Of a DNA stretch of 64,000 nucleotides, positions 25,076 to 33,151 are shown in pieces; the stretch's first letter is position 1, and each line of letters begins with the position of its first letter. The translations under genes and the position numbers were made by a program. Under the pieces are notes generated by a model. The model had not been told where the DNA came from. It made no database searches and saw nothing but the letters and a program-made list of their open reading frames with translations. This DNA comes from Calditrichota bacterium (GTDB lineage: Bacteria; Electryoneota; RPQS01), in the NCBI GenBank assembly GCA_020637445.1, contig JACJVZ010000001.1, forward strand, positions 558,001 to 622,000, given 5' to 3'.

Positions 25076-25975
25076 ATGGCTTTGCTTGACCGCTTTGTCG
25101 TTGCCGCGATGCCCTACGTGCCGAAAATTATGGTGCGAAAAGTGGCTTCGAAATATATCGCAGGCGAATCCCTCGACGACGCGATGAACGTCGTACAGGA
25201 CTTGAATGCGCGCGGGATGCACGCGACCGTAGACGTGCTGGGTGAATTCGTAAGTGATCCGCAGCTCGCGTCGCGGGACGTGGAATCGTACTTGAAATTG
25301 ATTGACGCGATTGCCGATCGGAAACTGAAATCCGGGGTGTCGGTCAAACTAACCGCAGTCGGACTTTCGATTAGCCCGAAAATCGCGCGGGACAATGTGA
25401 AGCGCATGATCGACGCCGCCGCGAAGCACGATATCTTCGTGCGCATCGACATGGAGGATTCTCCTTATACGACGGAAACTCTGGCGATTTACGAAGAATT
25501 CCGAAAGGAAGCCCGGATTGGTATTGTTGTGCAGGCCTACCTGAAAAGAACTGCCGACGACGTAAAGAGGCTGATGGACGGCGGGCCGACAAACATTCGG
25601 TTGTGCAAAGGAATATACGTCGAGCCTGAAGCCGTCGCATTCAAAGACCGCAAGGCGATTCAGGACAATTTCCTGAAATTGCTCGAGTTGATGTTTGATG
25701 GCGGTGCCTTGGTCGGCATCGCGACACATGACCGCTACCTGGTTGAACAGTCTGAGTTGATGCTCAAAGCACGCGGCATGAATTCTGCACAGTATGAGTA
25801 CCAAATGCTGTTGGGAGTTTTGCCGGAATTGCGCGATGAGATTGTCAAGCGCGGTCACAGGATGCGCGTATACGTACCGTTTGGCGACGCTTGGTACGGA
25901 TACTCCACGCGCCGCCTGAAGGAAAATCCCGCGTTGGCGGGCTATGTTTTCAAGAGCCTGTTCAAGGCTGGCTAA
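25076..25975 (+). CDS. Proline dehydrogenase (monofunctional)
   Basis: 299 residues forming a single FAD-binding TIM barrel, the size of Thermus/Deinococcus-type enzymes. Motifs are SVKLTAVGLSIS, VRIDMEDSPYT, VQAYLKRT, RLCKGIYVEP, GIATHD, YEYQMLLGV and the substrate-binding RRLKENPAL near the end. It oxidises proline to pyrroline-5-carboxylate, passing electrons to the quinone pool. The partner P5C dehydrogenase is not in the window. Confidence 0.95.
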   Translation: MALLDRFVVAAMPYVPKIMVRKVASKYIAGESLDDAMNVVQDLNARGMHATVDVLGEFVSDPQLASRDVESYLKLIDAIADRKLKSGVSVKLTAVGLSISPKIARDNVKRMIDAAAKHDIFVRIDMEDSPYTTETLAIYEEFRKEARIGIVVQAYLKRTADDVKRLMDGGPTNIRLCKGIYVEPEAVAFKDRKAIQDNFLKLLELMFDGGALVGIATHDRYLVEQSELMLKARGMNSAQYEYQMLLGVLPELRDEIVKRGHRMRVYVPFGDAWYGYSTRRLKENPALAGYVFKSLFKAG

Positions 25976-26057
25976 TAACGAAATCCGCTTCGAAATAAAC
26001 GAGGCAGAAGTCGGGTCACCGCGAAGAATCGTATGGTGACCCTCTCTCTGAGAAGCT

Positions 26058-26882
26058 ATGACTATCCGGGAAGAGTGGTTGAACACGATTACTTGCGGCG
26101 ATTGCTTTGAAATGATTCAGCAATTGCCGGATGAATCGGTTGATCTGGTTGTCACAGATCCGCCGTACGGGATTGACTACCAGTCAAACCGTCGCACGGC
26201 GAGACAAAAGCTGCCGAAGTTTGCCAACGACGTTTCGCTTGAATGGGTCGGCGATTGGGTTGATGAGATGTTTCGCGTATTGAAGAACGATACGCACTTC
26301 TACTGTTTCACTCGGTTCGACACTTATCCGGTTTTCTACGCGGAAATCGCACGGCGTTTTTCCGTCAAGAATTGTATAATCTGGGTCAAAAACAACCATG
26401 GCAGCGGCGATCTGAACGGTTCCTATGCGCCGCAGTATGAGATGATTATTTTTGCGCACAAAGGGAAACGGCATCTTAACGGGAAACGGGACGCCGACGT
26501 CATGGAATGTGACAATGTGCCGAGCGCTCAGCGGTTTCACGCGACGCAAAAACCGGTGGAACTATTGCGCGTACTGATTGAAAAAAGCAGCGATCCCGGT
26601 TCGGTTGTACTTGACCCGTTTGCGGGTACGGGCAGCACGGGACTTGCTTGCAAGGCGGCCAGTCATCAAGACGGTGACGGACATGAACGAAACTACTTAC
26701 TCTTTGAGCTGAATCCCGATTTTGTCAGGAAGGCGCGTGCGGGCGGCTTGGGAAGACAAGAGGAACTCTTGGAAGTAAAACGAGACAAGAAGAAACTTCT
26801 TGCGCCCAAATTGCGCACGACGGCAAGGCCGCGCAGATATATTGCGCGTAAAGACCAGACACTCTGGCTTGCGTTGGACTGA
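26058..26882 (+). CDS. Solitary site-specific DNA methyltransferase (N6-adenine or N4-cytosine)
   Basis: 274 residues. Catalytic motif IV DPPY lies at 34-37 (VVTDPPYGIDY) and SAM-binding motif I near 185 (LDPFAGTGSTGLAC), so IV precedes I, the beta-class order. The target-recognition region lies between them. It transfers a methyl group to an exocyclic amine in a specific DNA sequence. No restriction gene is nearby, so it may be regulatory or a defence remnant. The basic tail has no RAMA-like extension. It ends at a terminator shared with the opposite-strand operon. Confidence 0.9.
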   Translation: MTIREEWLNTITCGDCFEMIQQLPDESVDLVVTDPPYGIDYQSNRRTARQKLPKFANDVSLEWVGDWVDEMFRVLKNDTHFYCFTRFDTYPVFYAEIARRFSVKNCIIWVKNNHGSGDLNGSYAPQYEMIIFAHKGKRHLNGKRDADVMECDNVPSAQRFHATQKPVELLRVLIEKSSDPGSVVLDPFAGTGSTGLACKAASHQDGDGHERNYLLFELNPDFVRKARAGGLGRQEELLEVKRDKKKLLAPKLRTTARPRRYIARKDQTLWLALD

Positions 26883-26899
26883 GCTAAGTGAGAAAAAGA

Positions 26900-26928
26900 A
26901 AAGCCCGTCATCTGACGGGCTTTTTAGT
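26900..26928. terminator. Bidirectional terminator between convergent genes
   Basis: AAAGCCCGTC (26900-26909) pairs with GACGGGCTTT (26914-26923), loop ATCT. There is a T run on the + side and an A run before the stem, so it can stop both the methyltransferase and the opposing kbl transcript. Confidence 0.9.
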
Positions 26929-26944
26929 TTTCTATGCAGTTGGC

Positions 26945-28132
26945 CTACTTGATCACACCAAGTGACTTGCCGACTTTCTTGAACGCTTCAATCGCAGTAT
27001 CCAAATGATCGCCGTCATGTGCGGCGGAAATTTGCACGCGAATTCGCGCTTGACCTTTCGGGACGACCGGGAAGAAGAAGCCGATTACGTAGATGCCTTC
27101 GTCAAGCATCGCGGCAGCCATCTCTTGTGCCTTGTGGGCATCGTAGAGCATGATTGGAACGATCGGATGGTCGCCGGGTTTAATGTCGAATCCGGCATCC
27201 GTCATAGCTTTGCGGAAATACTGAGTGTTCGAATGCAGTTTGTCCCGCAGCGCCGTGGTTTCGGTCAACATGTCAATGGCCTTCATTGCGCCGGAGATAA
27301 TCGGCGGCGGCACAGTGTTGCTGAACAGATAGGGACGTGAGCGCTGACGCAATATGTCGACGATTTCCTGACGCGCGGCAGTGAAACCTCCCGACGCGCC
27401 GCCCAACGCCTTGCCGAGAGTTGACGTCACGATATCCACGCGATTCATGACGTTGTGATATTCATGTGTCCCTCGGCCATGCTTGCCCATGAATCCCGTG
27501 GAATGCGAATCGTCCACCATCACCAGCGCGTTGTACTTCTCTGCTAAGCCACAAATCTGCGGCAGTGGAGCAATCGAGCCATCCATTGAGAATACGCCGT
27601 CGGTGCCAATTAGTTTGAAACGCGCACCTTCAGCTTCTTTCAGCCGCTCCTCAAGTTCCTGCATGTCGCAGTTCTTGTAGATAAGTCTTTTGGCTTTGGA
27701 CAGTCTCATTCCGTCGATGATCGACGCGTGATTTAGCGCGTCGGTGATGATTACGTCGTCTTCTTTCATCAACGTCTCAAACAGGCCGCCGTTGGCGTCA
27801 AAGCAGGATGAATAGAGGATCGCATCGTCCATGCCGACGAATTTGGCCAAGCGGTTTTCGAGCTTCTTATGAATGTCCTGCGTGCCGCAGATGAAGCGCA
27901 CGCTGGAAAGACCGTATCCCCGGTCGTCGAGGGCCGATTTCGCCGCTTCTATCAACGCAGGATGATCACCCAGACCAAGATAGTTGTTCGCGCAAAAGTT
28001 GAGCACATCGCGGTTGCGGACTTTGATCTCCGCGCCCTGCGGCGAGTCGATGATTCTTTCGTTCTTGAATAATCCCGATTCTCGAATTCCTTCGAGTTCG
28101 GAGGTGAGAAATTCCTTGAAACCGTTATGCAT
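26945..28132 (-). CDS. kbl: Glycine C-acetyltransferase (2-amino-3-ketobutyrate CoA ligase)
   Basis: 395 residues of the alpha-oxoamine synthase family. It has NFCANNYLGLGDHP, the pyridoxal-binding VMVDDSHSTGFMG, and TSTLGKALGG with the PLP lysine. FDANGGLFETL is specific to Kbl. It cleaves 2-amino-3-ketobutyrate with CoA to glycine and acetyl-CoA. It is the last gene of an operon with tdh, which makes its substrate. Confidence 0.96.
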   Translation of the reverse strand: MHNGFKEFLTSELEGIRESGLFKNERIIDSPQGAEIKVRNRDVLNFCANNYLGLGDHPALIEAAKSALDDRGYGLSSVRFICGTQDIHKKLENRLAKFVGMDDAILYSSCFDANGGLFETLMKEDDVIITDALNHASIIDGMRLSKAKRLIYKNCDMQELEERLKEAEGARFKLIGTDGVFSMDGSIAPLPQICGLAEKYNALVMVDDSHSTGFMGKHGRGTHEYHNVMNRVDIVTSTLGKALGGASGGFTAARQEIVDILRQRSRPYLFSNTVPPPIISGAMKAIDMLTETTALRDKLHSNTQYFRKAMTDAGFDIKPGDHPIVPIMLYDAHKAQEMAAAMLDEGIYVIGFFFPVVPKGQARIRVQISAAHDGDHLDTAIEAFKKVGKSLGVIK

Positions 28133-28145
28133 TAGATAAACTCTT

Positions 28146-30167
28146 CTATTGAAGTCTGACGGGGAGGACGACGAACTGCAGTCCGTGGAACATTAAGCGC
28201 CGCTGCAGAGTCATCGGAGTTTCATTATGAAGGAAGCGCGTCCAGAATGTGTCTTTCCAGAACAACAGCCGCGCCGCAAAGAAAACGCTGTTTGGATATT
28301 CTTCGTGAACTTCGAGGCACAACCTTTCGATTTCGGCCATGTAGTCAAGCTCACAGCTCGTGCGCGCTTCTGCCTTCAGTCCATACGAGCGGGCCAAAGT
28401 GACGTACTTCTCAGTTTCTTTCTGAACTTCGTCGCGCAAAGCCTGAAGTTCTTCCACACCCTTGAACCGTCCCGTGTCAATCGCGCCGACGGAAACAAAA
28501 ATGAACTGCTTAAACCTTCCGCCGAAGAGCCTCTGAGTCGAAAGCAAAAGGTGAATCCCTTGACCGCTGAATCGCTGCACCAAAACGACCGCCGTTGGCT
28601 CGCCGGGCTTCAGTTGTTCGGCCTTGACAGTCGATTCACCCAGCGAAAGTGTACCGAGAATATCATCCAGCTCGCGGACCTTGTCTTCGACTTGTTTGTA
28701 GTGGTTACGAATCTTGAAGCACAGGAGTAACAAGAGAATCGTTATCAAAATAACGAGCCAGCCGCCCTTCATGAACTTGATGCCGATCATCATGATCAGC
28801 AAAAGCAAACTGACCAACATGCCGACAAAACACACAGCAAAATGGCTGAACCACTTTTGATCTTCCTTTCGCTTGCTCCACCACATCCGGGACATACCGG
28901 CCTGTGCAAGCGTAAAGTCCATGAACACGTTGATCGCGTAGAGCGAGACGAGCGTCGTGATGCTACCGCGCGCATAGAGGATGAATCCTATTGCGGCGCC
29001 GCCCATCAATAGAATGCCGTTTTGAGTTACTAATCTCTCTGATAGGTGGCCGAAGCGGTGGGGAAGCCACGAGTCTTCCGCCATGTTTGCGAGAACGCGA
29101 GGTCCGCCGATAAATCCGGTCTGCGCAGCCACGAACAACAAAAGAGCAGCGGACAAAAGCATCACAGTGACCAGAATGTCACCGAGGTTCATACCGGCAA
29201 CATACCAGTTCTCAGTAATCTGCTCAAAGAGAACGGCATTCAAAGTCCGGTCTTCGACGTCAGGAGTCTTCCAGAGAAAGTAGTTTAGAAGCAGCATCGT
29301 TGCCAAGAACGAAAGCGACGCCGCCATGTAAACCATCGTGCGTTTTCCGGTCTGTACGCGCGGCTCTTTGAGCGTCAACATGCCATTGGCAATAGCCTCG
29401 ATTCCCGTAAGCGTACCCGCACCCATCGAGAAGGCCGTTATCAATGCAGCAATAATATATCCCCAACCCTCGTTGGCGAGTACATCCTGTCCATGAGACA
29501 GACTCTCGGCTGCACGATTTGGCAAGTCAGATAAGTGGAATACAAAACCAAAGCTAACTAACCCGACGTGAGTAACCACAAAGACCAAGAAGATCGGAAG
29601 GAGGATCATAATAGATTCCTTCAACCCCCTAAGGTTCATGATCACCAGCAGAACCACTACGGCAATCGAAGCATGAATTCTGAAATCACCCCAAGTCGGC
29701 GGCAAGGTTGAGAACACGGCATCCACGCCAGCCACAACGGACACGGCGATGGTCAAAACATAGTCAATTGTCAGCCCCGATCCCGCCAGCGCTCCGGCCT
29801 TCGGATGAAGCAGCTTGGAAGCAACCAAGTAACCGCCGCCGCCAGTGGGAAAAAACTCGATCACTTGCATATACGCAGCGGAGATGATCCACACCGTCGC
29901 CGCGATCATCACGGCGAGGATCGGAGCAAGAAAATCTACTCCATGCAGGGCAAGGAAGGCCTCTTCCGGACCGTAGTTAGCGGACGAAATACCGTCGGCT
30001 CCAAGCCCGACCCAAGCGAAGAACGCCACGAGCGACAAACTGTGGAATACTGCTGGATCAAACGGATTACGCCGCCCGCCAAGGAGAAACCTGCGGGCGC
30101 GCTTTCCGAAAGATTGTTTTCCGGACTCTTGTTGGGGTGGGGGAGGAGGAACTGAGGGTCTAACCAA
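28146..30167 (-). CDS. APC-superfamily amino acid permease with C-terminal cytoplasmic domain
   Basis: 673 residues from a TTG immediately following the tdh stop. About 12 hydrophobic segments span 45-480. GADGISSANYGPEEAFLAL and the Gly-rich FPTGGGGYLVASK are APC signatures. The last 180 or so residues are a soluble domain with repeated strand/helix units, like those of large permeases. Between tdh and kbl it probably imports threonine or a related amino acid; this is inferred from context only. Confidence 0.85.
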   Translation of the reverse strand: MVRPSVPPPPPQQESGKQSFGKRARRFLLGGRRNPFDPAVFHSLSLVAFFAWVGLGADGISSANYGPEEAFLALHGVDFLAPILAVMIAATVWIISAAYMQVIEFFPTGGGGYLVASKLLHPKAGALAGSGLTIDYVLTIAVSVVAGVDAVFSTLPPTWGDFRIHASIAVVVLLVIMNLRGLKESIMILLPIFLVFVVTHVGLVSFGFVFHLSDLPNRAAESLSHGQDVLANEGWGYIIAALITAFSMGAGTLTGIEAIANGMLTLKEPRVQTGKRTMVYMAASLSFLATMLLLNYFLWKTPDVEDRTLNAVLFEQITENWYVAGMNLGDILVTVMLLSAALLLFVAAQTGFIGGPRVLANMAEDSWLPHRFGHLSERLVTQNGILLMGGAAIGFILYARGSITTLVSLYAINVFMDFTLAQAGMSRMWWSKRKEDQKWFSHFAVCFVGMLVSLLLLIMMIGIKFMKGGWLVILITILLLLLCFKIRNHYKQVEDKVRELDDILGTLSLGESTVKAEQLKPGEPTAVVLVQRFSGQGIHLLLSTQRLFGGRFKQFIFVSVGAIDTGRFKGVEELQALRDEVQKETEKYVTLARSYGLKAEARTSCELDYMAEIERLCLEVHEEYPNSVFFAARLLFWKDTFWTRFLHNETPMTLQRRLMFHGLQFVVLPVRLQ

Positions 30168-31244
30168 TTACGATGCCTTTGGAAGTCCACCGGGGTAAAG
30201 AACTACTTTCAGTCCTTCTCCGGCGAGTTTGGTTTGGAAGCCGCGCTCAAAATCAGCAAGCGCGAAGTGGTGGGTGACGGTACGTTTTGCGGCATTCAAG
30301 AACTCGCCTTGCAGCAAAGCCAACATGTCCATCCAAGTGTTGAATATTCTGCGGCCGAAGATGCTGCGAATGGTGATACCCTTGAGAACGACGTCGGAAG
30401 AGAAATTCACGGACAGTTCGCCCGAAGGAAGGCCGAGCAAGACGAATTCACCGCCCATCCGCAGAGTCTTGAATGCGTCAGCGTAGGCATACGGAGATCC
30501 GGACATTTCAAATATGACGTCCAATCCGCTTTTCATGGGATCAGAAGTCGCAATCTTGATAAATTCCGCTTGCTGCTTCGGATCGCTTACATTAAAGATC
30601 TCATCGGCGCCCTCGTCTTTGGCAACGCGCAAGACATAATCCGACACGTCCGTGACATAGATCTTTTTGGCCCCCATCAAACGACACAATGCTACGGCGA
30701 GAATTCCCAGTGGACCGGCACCCAGAACGGCGACGTCTTTGCCGACTACGTCAGCACTGCGCACCGTGTAGACGGAGTTGCCGATCGCGTCCAAATAGGC
30801 TGCAACTTCAAGCGGAAGGTCAGGCGGGAGGGGAACCACGGCACTGGCGGGCAGCTTTACATAGTCCGCGAACGCACCGGGCTGGTCAATTCCTCCAACC
30901 GTATGCGAGTTGCACCAGTTACCGTTTCCCGTTCTACAATTGTAGCACTGTCCGCAGGTCCAGTGCATTTCCGCTGAGACGTACTGTCCGACTTCCAGTC
31001 CTTCGACACCGTGGCTTAGTTCAGCGATTTCACCACAAAATTCGTGGCCGATAGTCAAGGGTAGAACCGGTCCCATTCGACTCATTAGGGAGGGCTTTGC
31101 CGAATAGATATGAACATCAGTGCCGCAAATTCCGGCGGCTTTAACTTTAACTATGACGTCGTGCGGTGTTGTTATCTGAGGTACGGGAGCATTACTAAGA
31201 TAAGTAAGACCGGGGTCTGTATTGCTTTTTTGTATGGCCTGCAT
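30168..31244 (-). CDS. tdh: L-threonine 3-dehydrogenase
   Basis: 358 residues of the zinc medium-chain dehydrogenase family. The catalytic zinc ligands are Cys40 in GICGTDVHIY and GHEFCGEI. The structural zinc cysteines are in WTCGQCYNCRTGNGNWC, and the Rossmann motif is VLGAGPLGILAV. It oxidises threonine to 2-amino-3-ketobutyrate, the substrate of Kbl two genes downstream. The start matches homologues, has no Shine-Dalgarno, and lies 4 bases past a -10 box (see 31249-31276). Confidence 0.93.
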   Translation of the reverse strand: MQAIQKSNTDPGLTYLSNAPVPQITTPHDVIVKVKAAGICGTDVHIYSAKPSLMSRMGPVLPLTIGHEFCGEIAELSHGVEGLEVGQYVSAEMHWTCGQCYNCRTGNGNWCNSHTVGGIDQPGAFADYVKLPASAVVPLPPDLPLEVAAYLDAIGNSVYTVRSADVVGKDVAVLGAGPLGILAVALCRLMGAKKIYVTDVSDYVLRVAKDEGADEIFNVSDPKQQAEFIKIATSDPMKSGLDVIFEMSGSPYAYADAFKTLRMGGEFVLLGLPSGELSVNFSSDVVLKGITIRSIFGRRIFNTWMDMLALLQGEFLNAAKRTVTHHFALADFERGFQTKLAGEGLKVVLYPGGLPKAS

Positions 31245-31248
31245 GTTT

Positions 31249-31276
31249 CTAATAGGGGCTTAGTGTGAACAGTCAA
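31249..31276 (-). promoter_or_regulatory. Promoter of the tdh operon (candidate leaderless)
   Basis: Read on the minus strand: TTGACT (31276-31271), 16 bp, TATTAG (31254-31249). The tdh ATG starts at 31244, only 4 bases beyond the -10, so the transcript would begin at or inside the start codon. Confidence 0.5.
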
Positions 31277-31496
31277 GGAGGGCAAGTCGATTAAGTTCTG
31301 AAAATACCGAAACGCTCGGAATAAATCAATGACTAATATATTCACGAATTCTTGGAAAAACATGATTTCAATTGATTTAGCGAAAAAGTATCTCTTGTCA
31401 CGTTGAGGCGTTTCGGGCAGGTTAATTAAAGGGTTGGACATGAGCGGCCGATAACCCAAACGGTAATAAGCTGTTCACGAACCGGGTGAGTCTATA

Positions 31497-31943
31497 ATGA
31501 ACCTGGACCAATTCTCCTGTCAAAACACAAGCTGTCCTGACTTCGGCAAAACCGGCGCAGGCAACATCAATCTCTATACAAGGTATGGACGTAAGCAGGT
31601 GCGCCTGCTGATCTGTAAGACTTGTGGAAAAACATTCAGCGAGCTGAAGGGAACTCCGTTCTGGGATTCCCGTCTCGATTGGGACACGATAGAGAAGATC
31701 TATCGGAGTCTGCTGGCTGGACAAGGGATCCGCGCCACCGCGCGTGATTTCAATCTTTCCAAGAACACGGTCAAGCGCTACCTTCGTCTTGCGAACAAGG
31801 ACTACTCGACGGTGCTGAATTTTCTTCAGGATCGAGGAGTGATCTCGAATGGAGATTCTCAGTTGCGTGAGTTGTTGAGTCAATTCAGCAGCCGCCGACG
31901 ATCAACCGTCACTGCGTCTCCACGCATCGCTACGACCAACTGA
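31497..31943 (+). CDS. Transposase N-terminal-like protein (zinc finger plus HTH, no DDE domain)
   Basis: 148 residues. An N-terminal zinc-finger-like part (CxxxxCPDFGKTGAGNI, then CKTCGKTFSELKGTPFW) is followed by a helix-turn-helix (GIRATARDFNLSKNTVKRYL). This matches the amino-terminal DNA-binding part of IS1-like transposases, but the DDE catalytic domain is absent and the reading frame ends in low-complexity Ser/Thr/Arg. No terminal inverted repeats were seen. It may be a truncated insertion or a domesticated DNA-binding protein. A strong terminator follows. Confidence 0.6.
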   Translation: MNLDQFSCQNTSCPDFGKTGAGNINLYTRYGRKQVRLLICKTCGKTFSELKGTPFWDSRLDWDTIEKIYRSLLAGQGIRATARDFNLSKNTVKRYLRLANKDYSTVLNFLQDRGVISNGDSQLRELLSQFSSRRRSTVTASPRIATTN

Positions 31944-31970
31944 AACAAGGCTGGGCAAATTTGAGGGCAC

Positions 31971-32003
31971 AGCGGCCTGCCGACGGCAGGCCGCTCTTTT
32001 TGT
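31971..32003 (+). terminator. Rho-independent terminator
   Basis: AGCGGCCTGCC (31971-31981) pairs perfectly with GGCAGGCCGCT (31985-31995), followed by TTTTTGTTG. Confidence 0.92.
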
Positions 32004-32005
32004 TG

Positions 32006-32034
32006 TTGCATCTAACCCCAAACTCCGCTACATT
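32006..32034 (+). promoter_or_regulatory. Promoter of tRNA-Pro
   Basis: TTGCAT (32006-32011), 17 bp, TACATT (32029-32034). It predicts a start near 32041, about 11 nt before the mature tRNA 5' end. Confidence 0.55.
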
Positions 32035-32051
32035 GCGGCTTCGCAATAATT

Positions 32052-32128
32052 CGGGGCGTGGCGCAGTCCGGTAGCGCATCTGCTTTGGGAGCAGAGGGTC
32101 GCTGGTTCGAATCCAGTCGCCCCGACCA
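32052..32128 (+). tRNA. tRNA-Pro (anticodon UGG)
   Basis: A cloverleaf of 77 nt with the acceptor stem CGGGGCG/CGCCCCG, beginning with C as in other bacterial tRNA-Pro. The D arm contains GCGCAG...GGTAGCGC, the anticodon loop is TTTGGGA with anticodon TGG, the T arm contains GGTTCGAATCC, and the 3' CCA is encoded. Confidence 0.97.
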
Positions 32129-32155
32129 ACATTTGGGTAGTGTGGCCGAATAATT

Positions 32156-32193
32156 GAAGCGGGTGCCTTGCGGTACCTGCTTCGTTATTTTGG
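32156..32193 (+). terminator. Terminator-like hairpin after tRNA-Pro
   Basis: GAAGCGGGTGCC (32156-32167) pairs with GGTACCTGCTTC (32172-32183), with two G-U pairs and a TTGC loop, followed by GTTATTTTGG. Confidence 0.7.
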
Positions 32194-32338
32194 GGTGAAT
32201 TGAAGCAGAATGTAGACTGGCTTGCAAATCACTCTCGCGAGCTCCAAAATTTGGATAGGATGAAACGACTTCGCCTCTCGGATTACGGCGCCGGAAAATA
32301 GTCTCGATTTTCTAATCATGCCTCTAAGTGCAATATAT

Positions 32339-32360
32339 GCACGAATTGCACGAATTGCAC
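32339..32360 (+). repeat. Short tandem repeat
   Basis: Two copies of GCACGAATT followed by GCAC, upstream of both candidate pilin promoters. It could be a regulator-binding site or chance. Confidence 0.4.
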
Positions 32361-32381
32361 TCGGGTAATGTTGTTGGGGGG

Positions 32382-32409
32382 TTGATTATACTAAGGTTAG
32401 GAAGATAAT
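32382..32409 (+). promoter_or_regulatory. Distal candidate pilin promoter
   Basis: TTGATT (32382-32387), 16 bp, GATAAT (32404-32409). It would give a leader of about 195 nt. Confidence 0.35.
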
Positions 32410-32492
32410 AGACCACCTCAAGTAAGGCTTGAATATTGCCGTAAGTTGTTGAGTTGCAAGGAACCTGAGTTTCTTTACGTTCCTCTGAGGAC

Positions 32493-32521
32493 TTGATAAA
32501 TTGCGAGTCACATCGTAAGTT
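32493..32521 (+). promoter_or_regulatory. Proximal candidate pilin promoter
   Basis: TTGATA (32493-32498), 17 bp, TAAGTT (32516-32521). The same -10 hexamer occurs in the promoter of the large sorted protein at 50440-50445. The leader would be about 83 nt. Confidence 0.5.
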
Positions 32522-32610
32522 GAGGGTTACTAAGTTCATGGAGGACCGTGCAAGGCATGCGACACGAGCACGGGCAATCTGCAACGGCAATCCATAATGG
32601 AGGACAAACC

Positions 32611-33042
32611 ATGCTAAGCCGACTGATGCGCCGTCGGAAAAACCAAAAGGGTTTTACCCTTATCGAAATTTTGATCGTGGTGGTCATCGTGGCCATTCTC
32701 GCGGCGATTTCGGTGCCTATTTACCTTGAGTATGTGGAAAGTGCCCGTGCGAGCGACGCCAAGACTGCGATCAGCTCGATTTGGCAAGCTGCCCAGATTT
32801 ACTATCAGGATCGTGGCGAATACCCCGGTACCGTGGAAGATCTGCAGGACAATCGTTATGTGAAGCTGTCGGAATCGACTCTGCTTCAATGGAATTTCTC
32901 GTTCACGGGTAACCCGCCCGATGAAATTGTGGCGACGTCGACAGACCAGATGCGCGGAGGCGCGGGCAAAGAAGTCAAGTACGTCGTCAAGGAAGGCAAG
33001 TGGCTCGGCTACGGTCTCCCGGAACCTGACGAAGGTAACTAA
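32611..33042 (+). CDS. Type IV pilin / pseudopilin major subunit candidate
   Basis: 143 residues from ATG 32611 (SD GGAGGAC). A 14-residue basic leader ends in G14, cleaved before F15 in KGFTLIEILIVVVIVAILAAI, with Glu at +5 of the mature protein. Together these are the complete prepilin N-methylation and helix motif. The C-terminal beta domain is small (DRGEYPGTVEDL), resembling general secretion major pseudopilins and short pilins. PilD would process it and PilB would assemble it. It heads the pilus locus. Confidence 0.92.
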   Translation: MLSRLMRRRKNQKGFTLIEILIVVVIVAILAAISVPIYLEYVESARASDAKTAISSIWQAAQIYYQDRGEYPGTVEDLQDNRYVKLSESTLLQWNFSFTGNPPDEIVATSTDQMRGGAGKEVKYVVKEGKWLGYGLPEPDEGN

Positions 33043-33052
33043 GATATGCGAA

Positions 33053-33084
33053 TGGTGCGGAGCAGTGAATGCTGTTCCGCACCA
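33053..33084 (+). terminator. Hairpin after the pilin gene, weak U-tract
   Basis: TGGTGCGGAGCAG (33053-33065) pairs with CTGTTCCGCACCA (33072-33084), 13 bp with one G-U, then GTTCGTTTG. It could reduce read-through from an abundant pilin mRNA into pilT or protect the pilin mRNA's 3' end. Confidence 0.6.
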
Positions 33085-33151
33085 GTTCGTTTGTTGGTCG
33101 CTCTCTTAAGGGGTAGAATTGGGTTAAAGGGATTAGGAAGCGAGGAAAGAC

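Larger units (their letters stand above)
32129..32610 (+). other. 482-bp intergenic region between tRNA-Pro and the pilin gene
   Basis: No convincing gene. It holds the tRNA terminator hairpin (32156-32193), a short tandem repeat (GCACGAATT twice plus GCAC, 32339-32360), and two possible promoters: TTGATT/16 bp/GATAAT (32382-32409) and TTGATA/17 bp/TAAGTT (32493-32521). I see no convincing sigma54 (TGGC-N9-TTGC-like) pilin promoter. Confidence 0.6.

Noticed and set aside
26013..26042. Hairpin GGGTCACC/GGTGACCC before the methyltransferase gene
   Set aside because: An 8-bp stem with a 14-nt loop and no U-tract. Possibly a weak end for the proline dehydrogenase transcript, but not strong enough to list.
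31493..31498. TATAAT overlapping the ATG at 31497
   Set aside because: No -35 at 16-18 bp, and transcription would begin inside the gene.
32339..32360. Possible CRISPR-like repeat
   Set aside because: Only two 9-bp units directly adjacent with no spacers.
32324..32590. 88-codon minus-strand frame in the pilin upstream region
   Set aside because: No RBS, unusual composition, and it covers the candidate pilin promoters.
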